DNA of 64,000 bases from Kaistia terrae (GTDB taxonomy: Bacteria > Pseudomonadota > Alphaproteobacteria > Rhizobiales > Kaistiaceae), in NCBI RefSeq assembly GCF_026344005.1, contig NZ_JAPKNH010000002.1:1-64000 (forward strand). The letters run 5' to 3'. The translations under genes and the position numbers were made by a program. This document shows positions 15,357 through 24,023 of this stretch, piece by piece. The notes below the pieces were generated by a model, which did no database searches, was not told where the DNA came from, and saw only the letters and a list, made by a program, of their open reading frames with translations. Numbering within the stretch: position 1 is the stretch's first letter; every line of letters begins with the position of its first letter.

Positions 15357-16838
15357 CTATCTGGCGATGCGCTTCAGATACGCCGCGATCGGCCCGGTAT
15401 CCTCCGCCGCGCAGGCGACATAGCCGTCCGGCCGCACCAGCCAGATCCCGTCTTCGGCCAAGCGCGGGCGAATGTCGGGGCTGACCAGCTTCTCGAACGC
15501 TGCGACCAGGCTCGCGATCTCAGGCGTGTTGTCGGCGTGCAGGGCGAACAGCGGTGTCGCGCCGGACCCAGCGGGAAGCTGTCCGGCGACGGGCGCCACG
15601 CGCGCGCCCGGCCGCGGCCCGCCGTTCAGGGCAGGTCCGTTCAGCGGGCTATCGGGATAGTGGATCGCGATCTCGGTCACCATTTCCGAGGCTGCGTGCT
15701 GCACGGACGGGAGGCCGAGCACGGCATGGGCGGCGAAGTTGCGAATGTGTTGCGCGACGGGATTGCGCAGCGTCGCCACTTTGGTGAGCCGTCCTGCGCC
15801 CTTCAATACCTCTTCGCCGACATAGCTGCGCTCCGGGCTATAGCTGTCGAGCAGGTCTTCGGAGCCCGTTCCCTCGATCACCAAAGCGAGCTTCCAGGCG
15901 AGGTTGAAAGCGTCCTGCATGCCCGTGTTCATGCCCTGTCCGCCGGCGGGGCTGTGAATATGCGCGGCGTCGCCGGCCAGAAACACGCGGCCGTGCCGGT
16001 ACTCGGCGACCTTGCGGTCGTTGATCCGGAACCCGGCCAGCCAGACCGGATCGCCGATGGTCATGCCTTGCGAGCCGCGCTGGTCGAGCAGCGCCTGAAG
16101 CTGGTCGACCGTCGGGGCGGGAGGCTGTTCGGCGGCCGACGACGCGACATCGGCGAGAACGCGATAACGGCCCTCGCTGATCGGGAAAATCACCAGAACG
16201 CCCTCCCTATGCCAGTAGACGGAGACGTCGGTCCCGTACGGATACCCGCTTACATGGACATCGCCGAGAACCCAGTCGCTGGGGAGTGTTTCGCCGGCGA
16301 AGGACACGCCCAGGGAATGGCGCACCACGCTATGCGCGCCGTCACAGCCGACGAGCCATTTTGCCTGAACGGTCTCTTCGCTTCCGTCTTCGGCGCGCAG
16401 GACAGCGCGAACGCCGCCGTCGACTTCCTGTATCGCCGTGACCTCGACTCTGCGCTCGACCACGATGCCCTGCTTTTCGAGTTGCGCCTCGAGCAGCCGC
16501 TCCGTTTCCGACTGGGGGATCATCAGGGCGTAGGGGTAGGGGCTTGCGACGCCGCTCATGTCGATACGGCCGATGCGCGTGTCGCCATTCAGGATCGAGA
16601 CGTGCTTCGTCTGCAGGCCGACCTCAACGAAGGGGGCGGCGCCAAAACCGCGGTCGAGCAGTTCGAGCGTCCGGCTCCAGAGGACAAGCGCCCGAGACGT
16701 ATCGGCTCGGTGCGCGGCCTTGTCCACGATCCGCACGTCGATGCCGTAGCGCGCGAGTTCGGAAGCGAGGGTCATGCCGACCGGCCCGCCACCGACGATG
16801 AGAACCGGGAGGGTATCACCAGACTGAGCGTCGCTCAT
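15357..16838 (-). CDS. FAD-dependent aromatic monooxygenase (PHBH fold)
   Basis: A 493-residue flavoprotein hydroxylase. It has the N-terminal dinucleotide motif VLIVGGGPVGMTLASELARYG, the DG motif WLVGCDGAHSVVR around residue 165 and the GD motif VFLAGDAAHIHSPAGGQGMNTGMQD around residue 290, defining the p-hydroxybenzoate-hydroxylase / pentachlorophenol-monooxygenase group. It should hydroxylate an aromatic or polyketide-like substrate with NAD(P)H and O2. GGAGAG precedes the ATG. It is divergent from a TetR gene with twin palindromes between them, so it is probably a TetR-repressed gene induced by its substrate. Confidence 0.9.
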   Translation of the reverse strand: MSDAQSGDTLPVLIVGGGPVGMTLASELARYGIDVRIVDKAAHRADTSRALVLWSRTLELLDRGFGAAPFVEVGLQTKHVSILNGDTRIGRIDMSGVASPYPYALMIPQSETERLLEAQLEKQGIVVERRVEVTAIQEVDGGVRAVLRAEDGSEETVQAKWLVGCDGAHSVVRHSLGVSFAGETLPSDWVLGDVHVSGYPYGTDVSVYWHREGVLVIFPISEGRYRVLADVASSAAEQPPAPTVDQLQALLDQRGSQGMTIGDPVWLAGFRINDRKVAEYRHGRVFLAGDAAHIHSPAGGQGMNTGMQDAFNLAWKLALVIEGTGSEDLLDSYSPERSYVGEEVLKGAGRLTKVATLRNPVAQHIRNFAAHAVLGLPSVQHAASEMVTEIAIHYPDSPLNGPALNGGPRPGARVAPVAGQLPAGSGATPLFALHADNTPEIASLVAAFEKLVSPDIRPRLAEDGIWLVRPDGYVACAAEDTGPIAAYLKRIAR

Positions 16839-16870
16839 GAAAGCTCTCCAAGGATGGGCGGGGATAAGGT

Positions 16871-16886
16871 GTAAACGCGTGTTTAC
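16871..16886. promoter_or_regulatory. Candidate TetR operator 1
   Basis: GTAAACGCGTGTTTAC: 6 bp arms GTAAAC/GTTTAC around a four-base centre, located between the divergent monooxygenase and TetR genes. A second near-identical copy lies 43 bases away. Confidence 0.7.
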
Positions 16887-16913
16887 TTTCCCTAACGCAA
16901 GGGTGTAGAAAAT

Positions 16914-16929
16914 GCAAACGCTTGTTTAC
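16914..16929. promoter_or_regulatory. Candidate TetR operator 2
   Basis: GCAAACGCTTGTTTAC, matching operator 1 at 14 of 16 positions with the same arm and spacer layout, 14 bases before the TetR start codon. Its placement predicts autoregulation of the TetR gene. Confidence 0.7.
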
Positions 16930-16942
16930 AAACTGAGAGCGC

Positions 16943-17515
16943 ATGATCGAGAAAACCGCCACGCCGCGCCGATCCGATGCCAGTCGGATGCGCATTCTCG
17001 AAGCGGCCCGCACGCTGTTCGCGCGCCAGGGCTACGGGCGCACGACCATCCGGGAGATCGCCGAGGCGGCTGATATCAACCCGTCGCTGGTCATCCGCTA
17101 TTACGGCAGCAAGGCTGCGCTGTTCGCCAATGTCGCGACCTTGCGGTTCGAAGCGGAGGCGACGTTGAACCTGCCCCGCGACAAGCTGGGGGAGGGCCTG
17201 GTGCGGCACGTGATGGGCCGGTGGGAGCACCCGCAGCAGGGACCAGCCTTGGCCGCCATGATGCGGGCGGCGATTTCCAGCGAGACTGCGCAAAGCCGCA
17301 TCAACGAGATGTTCGCGCAACAGCTTCAGGCACTGTTTCAGTCGCTTGGCTTGAGCGACCAATCACCGGCAACGGGACCGCTGATCGCAACCCAATTGCT
17401 CGGTCTGGGGTTGGCCAGATATGTATTGAAGCTGCCAGCGGTCGTGGAATTACCAACCGAGACGGTTGTCGCGCAGATCGGCCGCGTTGTTCAAAGTTAC
17501 ATCGACGCCCAATAG
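16943..17515 (+). CDS. TetR-family transcriptional regulator
   Basis: A 190-residue repressor. The N-terminal TetR helix-turn-helix spans about residues 14-60 (ILEAARTLFARQGYGRTTIREIAEAADINPSLVIRYYGSKAALF). The C-terminal helical ligand domain includes a GLARYVLKLP segment like that of TetR members with the TetR_C_33-type domain. It is divergent from the FAD monooxygenase gene and 21 bases upstream of the decarboxylase gene, with which it is likely co-transcribed. The two palindromes at 16871 and 16914 are its probable binding sites. Confidence 0.93.
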   Translation: MIEKTATPRRSDASRMRILEAARTLFARQGYGRTTIREIAEAADINPSLVIRYYGSKAALFANVATLRFEAEATLNLPRDKLGEGLVRHVMGRWEHPQQGPALAAMMRAAISSETAQSRINEMFAQQLQALFQSLGLSDQSPATGPLIATQLLGLGLARYVLKLPAVVELPTETVVAQIGRVVQSYIDAQ

Positions 17516-17536
17516 ACCCCGTTCCGGGAGGCCAGC

Positions 17537-19177
17537 GTGACCACGGTTATCGAGCATGTCCTGTCCCGCCTGCATGACATCGGCATAGCCGATATCTTTG
17601 GAGTTCCCGGCGACTATTCCTTCCCGGTCAACGACGCGATCTGCAACGATCCGAATATACGCTGGGTCGGCTGCTCGAACGAGTTGAATGCCGCCTATGC
17701 GGCCGATGGCTATGCCCGCATCAAGGGCGTTGGTGCCGTCTGCACCACCTACGGCGTTGGCGAGCTCAGCGCCATCAACGGCATCGCCGGGTCATATGCC
17801 GAGCAACTGCCCGTGTTCCATCTCGTCGGCACGCCGAACATGGCGACGCAGTCCGGGCGGAAGCTGGTGCACCATACGCTTGGCGATGGCGAATATGACC
17901 TGTTCCGCCGCATGAGCGATCCGGTGGTCGCCGCCAGCGTCGTCATGACGCCGGAGAACGCGGCACGCGAAACCGAGCGGCTGATCTTCGAGGCGCTCTA
18001 TCATCGCCGTCCCGTTTACATGGCCTTTCCAGCGGATCTCGCTCTGCTGCCGGTGCTTGGCAGGGCAGAGCCGATCGCGATGCCGGCAAGCAATCCCGAC
18101 GCCCTGAAGATCGTCGCCGACACGATCGTCGCCGCGCTGGAGCGTGCGGAGAGCGCCTGTCTGCTGGCCGGCATCCATGTCGCCAGAGCCGGGCGCAAGG
18201 CGGAGCTGGAAGCGCTCCTCGACAGTTCGGGGCTGCCCTTCGCCACCATGTTCATGGGCAAGTCCGTGATCGACGAACAGCATCCCGGCTATATCGGCAT
18301 GTATAGCGGCAACCTGCTCGGCGAGGAGGTCCGCGTGCTGGTCGAGGGGGCGGATTGCGTGCTCAATGTCGGATCGCTGATGACCGACATCAACACGGGC
18401 GCCTTCACCGCGAAGCTGGACCCGGCCAAGGTGATCCATATCGGTCATCACGCAACGCAGATCGGTGGCAGGACCTATGCGAATGTCGAGATTGGCGACC
18501 TGCTGGCCGAGTTGGCGCGCCGCTTGCCAAAGCGGGAGTGGACGACGATCAAGCCGGGCTCGCTTGGTCCTCTGACCGGCTCCGGCTCCGACGCCATCGA
18601 TGCGAATGCCCTCTACCCGCGCTGGGCCAATTTCATTGCGCCCGGAGATATCCTGATTGCCGAGACGGGCACGGCGTCGATGGGACTGGGCTTCGCGCTG
18701 ATGCCGAAGGGAGCGACGTTCCACAGCCAGACACTATGGGGCTCTATCGGTTGGGCAACGCCGGCGGCGTTCGGCGCGGCGGTCGCAGCACCCGACCGGC
18801 GCATGGTTCTGGTGACGGGCGACGGTTCGCATCAACTGACCGTCCAGGAAATCGGCCAGTTCCCGCGGCTCGGCCTGAAGCCGATCATCTTCGTGCTCAA
18901 TAATGATGGCTATCTGATCGAGCGCCTGCTCTGCAAGGATCCGGCGATCGCTTACAACGACATCGCACCCTGGCATTATGCTGATCTGCCGCATGCGTTC
19001 GGTTGCGACGACTGGCAGACCATGCGCGTGACGACCTGCGGCGAGTTGGACGCAGCCCTCGAAGCGGCTGAGAGGGCCGAGACCGGCGTTTATATCGAGG
19101 TCGTCACGGACGCCTATGTTGCTTCACCGCTATCGCTCAAGCTGCACCATGCAATGCAGGCGCTCTACAAGGCGTGA
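17537..19177 (+). CDS. Thiamine-diphosphate 2-oxoacid decarboxylase (pyruvate/indolepyruvate decarboxylase family)
   Basis: A 546-residue ThDP enzyme with the pyruvate/indolepyruvate/phenylpyruvate decarboxylase architecture. It has the catalytic Glu at residue 49 (SNELNAAYAADGYAR), the diagnostic double histidine at 112-113 (VHHTLGDG) and the ThDP/Mg motif GDGSH near residue 428, ending in NNDGY with the following IE. It converts a 2-oxoacid to an aldehyde plus CO2; candidates are pyruvate, indolepyruvate and phenylpyruvate, and the choice is not visible. GTG 17537 follows a GGGAGG site. It sits behind TetR, so it belongs to the same regulatory unit as the divergent monooxygenase. Confidence 0.92.
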   Translation: MTTVIEHVLSRLHDIGIADIFGVPGDYSFPVNDAICNDPNIRWVGCSNELNAAYAADGYARIKGVGAVCTTYGVGELSAINGIAGSYAEQLPVFHLVGTPNMATQSGRKLVHHTLGDGEYDLFRRMSDPVVAASVVMTPENAARETERLIFEALYHRRPVYMAFPADLALLPVLGRAEPIAMPASNPDALKIVADTIVAALERAESACLLAGIHVARAGRKAELEALLDSSGLPFATMFMGKSVIDEQHPGYIGMYSGNLLGEEVRVLVEGADCVLNVGSLMTDINTGAFTAKLDPAKVIHIGHHATQIGGRTYANVEIGDLLAELARRLPKREWTTIKPGSLGPLTGSGSDAIDANALYPRWANFIAPGDILIAETGTASMGLGFALMPKGATFHSQTLWGSIGWATPAAFGAAVAAPDRRMVLVTGDGSHQLTVQEIGQFPRLGLKPIIFVLNNDGYLIERLLCKDPAIAYNDIAPWHYADLPHAFGCDDWQTMRVTTCGELDAALEAAERAETGVYIEVVTDAYVASPLSLKLHHAMQALYKA

Positions 19178-19261
19178 GCCGCCGCAAGCTCCTGTTGGCG
19201 CGCGGGATACCGATACCAAGAGGCGCACGCGCAATCACGCACGCCCCATGGCTAATTCATC

Positions 19262-20500
19262 TCAACCTTGATGGATCGCGGCTGTAGGGCGACCTGTCTC
19301 AAACCATTTGGCCAGGCAGCTTGGCAGGAAGATCTCGTCCAGCACCATCTGCGCAGCGCCGGCAAGCCCGGTTTGGTCGGACTGATCGACGACCACGATC
19401 GCCAGTTCACGCGTCACGAAAGGAAGCGAGTGGCGGTAGATCGCTTCGCGCATCGAGGCGAGGAACAGGTCGCCAAGTTGTGGCAGACAACCGTCAGCGA
19501 CCACCATTGCTGGATTCAGGACATTGATCGTGGCCGCCAATGCCATGCCGATCGTGGTTCCAGACATCGCTACGAGCTGCTGCGAAATCTCATCGCCCTG
19601 GCGAGCGCCGATTGCCAGGTCGCGGATATTGAGTGCTGCGCCGGAATCGAGACGTTCGGCGAAGTAGCGGCTCTCCCGGCTCCGGCCGGCCGCTTCCGCC
19701 TCTCGCAGCAGGGCCTCGCCCCCGGCAACGGCCTCGAGACATCCGCGCCGCCCACAGCGGCATAGCGCGTCGCCGCCGATCGTGATGTGGCCGATGTTGC
19801 CTGCAGCACCCTGAGCGCCTCGCATCACGCGGCCGTCGCTCACGATCCCGCAACCAACCGCAAGATCGGCAGTCAGATAGACGAAGTTCGACTGTCGTCT
19901 CGCCACGCCTGTCCGAAGCGCACCAAGGGCGAGCACGTTGTCACACGTCTCAAGCCAGACCGGCGCGTCAAATTTGGCGGAGAGAGCTCGGCGCAGCGGA
20001 TAGCCGCTCCAATTGGCGGGGAGGGACGGCGAATCGACGAAGGTTCCGGATTCAAAGTTGCTATGGGCGGGGACGCCAACGCCTATGCCCCAGATGTCCG
20101 ACGCGCTGCGGCCGAGTTCCGCCAGCATCTCATGCCAGCGTCCCTCCACAAGTCCCAGTACGTGCTCGGGACCCATGCCGAAGTCACAAATCTCGTGATG
20201 AGATGCCAGCACCTTGCCCGACAGGTCTGTCACGCCAACGAGGAAGTGCCTCAGCTGTGCGTAGTAGACCAGGACCACGCCGCCACCTGCATTCAATTCC
20301 AGCTCGCGCGCCGCACGCCCGCCCGTCGAGGCGCTCAAATCTCCTTCGACGACGATGGTCGATCGAAGTAGCTGATTGACCCGCTCGCTGATGAGGCCGC
20401 GCCCCAGGCCCGTGACGCGCTGGAGATCCGGTCGCCCCTTGGCCTCACCCGTCCGGATGAGGTCGAGAACCGCGCTTAAACTGTCCAATTCACCCACCAT
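19262..20500 (-). CDS. ROK-family transcriptional regulator
   Basis: A ~412-residue NagC/XylR-type regulator. The N-terminal winged helix (DLQRVTGLGRGLISERVNQLL) is followed by a ROK sugar-kinase-like domain with the zinc motif CRCGRRGCLEAVAGGEALL and GAAGNIGHITIGG. ATG 20500 (GGAGG 12 bases upstream) puts the usual short leader before the helix-turn-helix. An upstream in-frame ATG at 20617 would add 39 residues but would swallow the AT-rich palindromic promoter region. It is divergent from the sugar transporter operon at 20706 and presumably represses it until its sugar ligand binds. Confidence 0.88.
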   Translation of the reverse strand: MVGELDSLSAVLDLIRTGEAKGRPDLQRVTGLGRGLISERVNQLLRSTIVVEGDLSASTGGRAARELELNAGGGVVLVYYAQLRHFLVGVTDLSGKVLASHHEICDFGMGPEHVLGLVEGRWHEMLAELGRSASDIWGIGVGVPAHSNFESGTFVDSPSLPANWSGYPLRRALSAKFDAPVWLETCDNVLALGALRTGVARRQSNFVYLTADLAVGCGIVSDGRVMRGAQGAAGNIGHITIGGDALCRCGRRGCLEAVAGGEALLREAEAAGRSRESRYFAERLDSGAALNIRDLAIGARQGDEISQQLVAMSGTTIGMALAATINVLNPAMVVADGCLPQLGDLFLASMREAIYRHSLPFVTRELAIVVVDQSDQTGLAGAAQMVLDEIFLPSCLAKWFETGRPTAAIHQG

Positions 20501-20593
20501 TCGTTGCAAGCAGCCTCCGGGTTGCTGGTCAGGACTCAGCAAAACATGTGTCACCTCTGCAGGTGAAAAACAATTGGATTTGCCATTCTGCAT

Positions 20594-20606
20594 ATTTGAT
20601 GCAAAT
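20594..20606. promoter_or_regulatory. Candidate ROK operator palindrome
   Basis: ATTTGATGCAAAT, a 5+3+5 palindrome in the AT-rich region shared by the divergent ROK and binding-protein genes. AT-rich inverted repeats are usual for NagC/XylR-type regulators. Assignment is by position. Confidence 0.45.
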
Positions 20607-20705
20607 GTCTGTCGCATACAAGCAGAAGGCCGATGCGAACCGGTCGACTGGTTGTCCGATTCGCCCTGGAGGCGCGGGTCGACCTAATATTTGGAGGAGG
20701 AATTT

Positions 20706-21683
20706 ATGGTCTTCACGAGGACTTGTTTTCGCGCGTTCACGTTTAGCGTCGCGCTCATGGCGAGTGGCCTGGCTCATGCCGAAGACGTGCGAACGATCAA
20801 GATCGCTTTCAGTGTCGATGTTCTGGACGATACGCAGAATGCGGCTACCCAGGCCATGCACAAGCGCGTCGACGAGCTCAATGCATCGCGCAAGGACGTC
20901 AAGATTGAATTTGATGTCTACGACGCCCAAGGTAGCGTTGATAAGCAGATATCGGATGTACAAACGGCCCTGATCAAGCAGCCGAACGTGCTTATCTTCA
21001 GCGCCGTGGACAGTGTGGGCTCCCTGCCGGCGATGCAGGCAGCCAAGGACGCTGGCGTTCCCATCCTCGACCGCCGCCCCACCAGTCCCGTATCCGACCT
21101 GACCACCGTCGCCTTCTATTCGTCGGACGAGAACCGGTATTCCAAGGCGACGACGGAGTGGATCAAGGGTTACCTGAAGGCCCATCCCGATAGCGTGTTG
21201 AAGATCGGCGCGATTTATGGTGCGCCGGCCCAGACGGCACAGTTGCTGCGTATCGACGCGATCAAGGCGCTCGCCGCCGAGATGCCCGACCGCATCCAGT
21301 TCGTTGCCGAGGGCTACGGCAACTGGCTTACCGCGACCGCGCAGAACCTTTCGCAGGATTGGCTGCTCGCCTACCCGGATATCAACTACATCGCGACCGC
21401 CAACGACATCATGGCGCTTGGCGTGTCCAACACGCTCATCTCGGCCGGCCGCAAGGATATCCTCGTCTCGGGCTATGATCTGACGCCGGATGGCGTTCAG
21501 CGCGTCAAGGATGGCACCCAGTCGCTCACCATCGGGACCAGTATTGCCGACAACGGCAAGACCATCGATGTGGCGCTTGGTATCGTCGACGGCTCCTTCA
21601 AGGACAAGACCTACTATCTCGACCCGGTCTATGCCGTCGATGCGGGCAATGTCGACGACTTCCTCGCTGGCAAGATCAAGTAA
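20706..21683 (+). CDS. Sugar ABC transporter periplasmic substrate-binding protein
   Basis: A 325-residue exported type I sugar-binding protein. The signal peptide covers about residues 1-25 (cleavage after AHA). It contains QPNVLIFSAVDSVGSLPAM and a C-terminal half with ANDIMALGVSNTLISAG and SGYDLTPDGVQRVKDGT, as in ribose/fructose-type binding proteins. GGAGGAGG lies just before ATG 20706. It is the first gene of an operon with a permease and single-domain ATPase, and is followed by a stem-loop at 21697. Confidence 0.92.
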   Translation: MVFTRTCFRAFTFSVALMASGLAHAEDVRTIKIAFSVDVLDDTQNAATQAMHKRVDELNASRKDVKIEFDVYDAQGSVDKQISDVQTALIKQPNVLIFSAVDSVGSLPAMQAAKDAGVPILDRRPTSPVSDLTTVAFYSSDENRYSKATTEWIKGYLKAHPDSVLKIGAIYGAPAQTAQLLRIDAIKALAAEMPDRIQFVAEGYGNWLTATAQNLSQDWLLAYPDINYIATANDIMALGVSNTLISAGRKDILVSGYDLTPDGVQRVKDGTQSLTIGTSIADNGKTIDVALGIVDGSFKDKTYYLDPVYAVDAGNVDDFLAGKIK

Positions 21684-21696
21684 TCGGATGTTTCCT

Positions 21697-21724
21697 CACC
21701 CCACGGCGTGATCGTCGTGGGGTG
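21697..21724 (+). terminator. Intercistronic stem-loop after binding-protein gene
   Basis: A perfect 9 bp stem CACCCCACG/CGTGGGGTG with a 10-base loop just downstream of the binding-protein stop and upstream of the permease. It likely favours accumulation of the binding-protein transcript. Confidence 0.6.
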
Positions 21725-21739
21725 GACTTCGAGGGTACA

Positions 21740-22765
21740 ATGACCAACCTTACCGGTTCTGCCGAACACGGGGGCATCGCAGCCCTCCGGCGTGTCCTGC
21801 TGCTGAACAAAGCCGTTCTGTTTGCTCTCATCCTGGCGGTCGTTCTGTCGGTCGCATCGCCTTACTTCCTGCTTCAACAGAATATCGTGGCCCTGCTCGA
21901 GCAGATCGTCGTGATGACCATCGTCGCGCTCGGCTATACGCTGGTGCTGGCGACCGGAGAGATCGACCTGTCGGTCGGCGGCATGATCGCGCTGATCGGC
22001 TTCGTGATTGCCAAGCTGATGACGACCTATGGCGTGCCCGTCCCGGTGGCGATCATCGCCGGAATGGCGCTCGGCGCCGCCTGTGGCGCGCTCAATGCGA
22101 CGATGGTGTCGCGCTTCGGCCTGCCGTCCTTTATCGTCACGCTGGCGACCGGAGCCCTGTTCACCGGCATCCTCTACATTCTCTCCAATCTCGTGCCGGT
22201 CTCGAACCTTCCGCCAGGATTCCTGGCGATATCCCGCACGAAGATCGGCCCGATCCCGCTGCCTGTGATCCTGCTGGTTCCCGTGGTCATCGGCTTCTAT
22301 GTCGTCGCGACCAAGACGGTGTTCGGCCAGCACGTGATCGCGCTTGGCGGCAATCCGGAGGCTGTGCGCGTCGCCGGTATCAACATTACCCGGCTTCGCC
22401 TCAAGGTCTTCATGATCGCCGGCGCCTGCTATGCCGTTGCCGCTGTCCTGTTGACGGCGCGCTCGGCCTCCGCCCAGATCGGCGCGGGGTCCAACCTGCT
22501 GCTGATTGTGATCACGGCAGTGGTTATCGGCGGCACCCCGTTGCTGGGCGGCAAGGCCAACATGATCGGGACGCTGTTCGGTTGCCTGATCCTTGGCATG
22601 ATCAGCAACGGCATGAACCTTCTCGGCGTAAACGCGAACTACCAGATCGCCGTGCAGGGCCTGCTCATCCTCTTCGCGCTCGTGCTCGACATCGAGTCGA
22701 CCAAGCTGCTGCTCCGGCTCGACAAGCGTTCGATGCTGCGACGCCGCCAAGCGGGAGCTTTGTGA
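21740..22765 (+). CDS. Sugar ABC transporter permease
   Basis: A 341-residue membrane protein with about ten hydrophobic segments and the ribose-type permease signature LATGEIDLSVGGMIALIGF, GLPSFIVTLATGALFTGI and IGGTPLLGGKANMIGTLFG. ATG 21740, five bases after GAGGG, is preferred to the GTG at 21722, which falls in the stem-loop. It pairs with the ATPase encoded immediately downstream. Confidence 0.93.
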   Translation: MTNLTGSAEHGGIAALRRVLLLNKAVLFALILAVVLSVASPYFLLQQNIVALLEQIVVMTIVALGYTLVLATGEIDLSVGGMIALIGFVIAKLMTTYGVPVPVAIIAGMALGAACGALNATMVSRFGLPSFIVTLATGALFTGILYILSNLVPVSNLPPGFLAISRTKIGPIPLPVILLVPVVIGFYVVATKTVFGQHVIALGGNPEAVRVAGINITRLRLKVFMIAGACYAVAAVLLTARSASAQIGAGSNLLLIVITAVVIGGTPLLGGKANMIGTLFGCLILGMISNGMNLLGVNANYQIAVQGLLILFALVLDIESTKLLLRLDKRSMLRRRQAGAL

Positions 22766-23533
22766 ATGACAACCGCCCCCCTCGTCGAACTCGAGAACAT
22801 CAGCAAGGCCTTTGGCGGTGTCCAGGCCGTCGACAATGTGTCGCTGACCGTCAGCCCAGGCGAAGTGATCGGATTGCTCGGCCATAACGGCGCCGGCAAG
22901 TCGACGCTGATCCGCATCCTCTCGGGCGCTCATACCGCCGATAGCGGCCGCATTCTGGTCGGAGGCACGGAAGCGACGATCACGAGCCCGAAGGATGCGA
23001 AGGCGATCGGGATCGAGACGATCTACCAGACGTTGGCGCTTGCCGACAATCTGGACGCGGTCTCGAATCTCTTTCTCGGCCGAGAAAGACGGCGCTTCGG
23101 CATCTTCAACGATCGTCGCACCATGGTCCGCGAGACCACCGAGATCTGCGCCCAGATCAATCCTCGCTTCACCAATCTGCAGACCCCGGTGCGCAACCTC
23201 TCCGGTGGCCAGCGCCAGACCATCGCCATTGCGCGGGCCGTCTATTTCAATGCCCGCGTCCTGATCATGGATGAACCGACCGCGGCGCTCGGCCCCGGCG
23301 AGACGGCCATGGTCAAGGATCTCATCCAGCAGCTGAAGAGCAAGGGCGTCGGCATCATTCTGATCAGCCATGACATCGAGGATGTCTTCGATCTGGCCGA
23401 CCGGATGGTCGTGATGGCCGGGGGAAGGGTCGTCGGGCGGCTCAACACGCATGAGGCGACGCGCGAGCAGGTGCTCTCGCTGATCATCATGGGCGCCGAG
23501 ACCAAACCCAATCCTGCTGCCGCCAGGCCGTAA
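22766..23533 (+). CDS. Sugar ABC transporter ATP-binding protein, single NBD (FrcA-like)
   Basis: A 255-residue ATPase with one nucleotide-binding domain: Walker [11 protein letters not shown]-loop [11 protein letters not shown], signature LSGGQRQT, Walker [12 protein letters not shown] and H-loop ISHDIEDVF. Single-domain ATPases of this size paired with ribose-type permeases are typical of the Frc (fructose/mannose/ribose) class rather than the double-domain RbsA class, so the functional ATPase is expected to be a homodimer. Its ATG follows the permease stop directly. Confidence 0.93.
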   Translation: MTTAPLVELENISKAFGGVQAVDNVSLTVSPGEVIGLLGHNGAGKSTLIRILSGAHTADSGRILVGGTEATITSPKDAKAIGIETIYQTLALADNLDAVSNLFLGRERRRFGIFNDRRTMVRETTEICAQINPRFTNLQTPVRNLSGGQRQTIAIARAVYFNARVLIMDEPTAALGPGETAMVKDLIQQLKSKGVGIILISHDIEDVFDLADRMVVMAGGRVVGRLNTHEATREQVLSLIIMGAETKPNPAAARP

Positions 23534-23579
23534 GGCCGACGCCCTTCGTCAATCCCGCACATTTTATGGAAGTCATGCG

Positions 23580-24023
23580 ATGCCTGCTGGCACAATGAAC
23601 TGCATCCCCGAAGGGATGCTCGGACAGGTCATGGAAAATGTCGACGTCGACGGCGACACCACCATCGACCACTACCGCTTCTCGATCCGCAACCAGTTCC
23701 TGCATCCCGATCATCCGCTCGGCTGGATCCGGAAACTGACCGTCGCAGTCGACGGCAAGACCATTGCTCCGTCCGATATGTATTTCGTCGTGCGCGGCCA
23801 GTGGATCGGTGTCGGCCAGTTGCCGACCATCGCCGACATCTGGTGGCAGATGCGCGAGATTGCCGACGTCTATGTGCGCAGTCCGGGCATTGCCGCCGGT
23901 CGCCACCAGGTCGAGGTAGGCTTCGACGTTTCGCTCTATGCGCATACGCCGAGCATCGACACGAACAACGAATATCCGACGCTCCATCAGACGTTGTCGG
24001 CAGAGATGGAGGTCCAGCCGTGA
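23580..24023 (+). CDS. C-glycoside deglycosidase beta-subunit-like protein (DUF6379)
   Basis: A 147-residue all-beta protein of the DUF6379 / C-deglycosylation-enzyme beta-subunit type. It has an N-terminal strand segment [13 protein letters not shown], then [40 protein letters not shown] and [14 protein letters not shown], matching the order of conserved blocks in that family. In characterised enzymes this subunit pairs with a TIM-barrel alpha subunit to cleave the C-C bond of 3-oxo-C-glycosides. Here the next gene is a metal-binding TIM barrel, overlapping this stop by four bases. Assignment is by pattern recognition, not alignment. Confidence 0.72.
   Translation: MPAGTMNCIPEGMLGQVMENVDVDGDTTIDHYRFSIRNQFLHPDHPLGWIRKLTVAVDGKTIAPSDMYFVVRGQWIGVGQLPTIADIWWQMREIADVYVRSPGIAAGRHQVEVGFDVSLYAHTPSIDTNNEYPTLHQTLSAEMEVQP

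Noticed and set aside
21629-23452. 607-codon minus-strand frame opposite the sugar permease and ATPase.
   Set aside because: Low-complexity HDQ/ARD-rich translation, antisense to conserved transporter genes.
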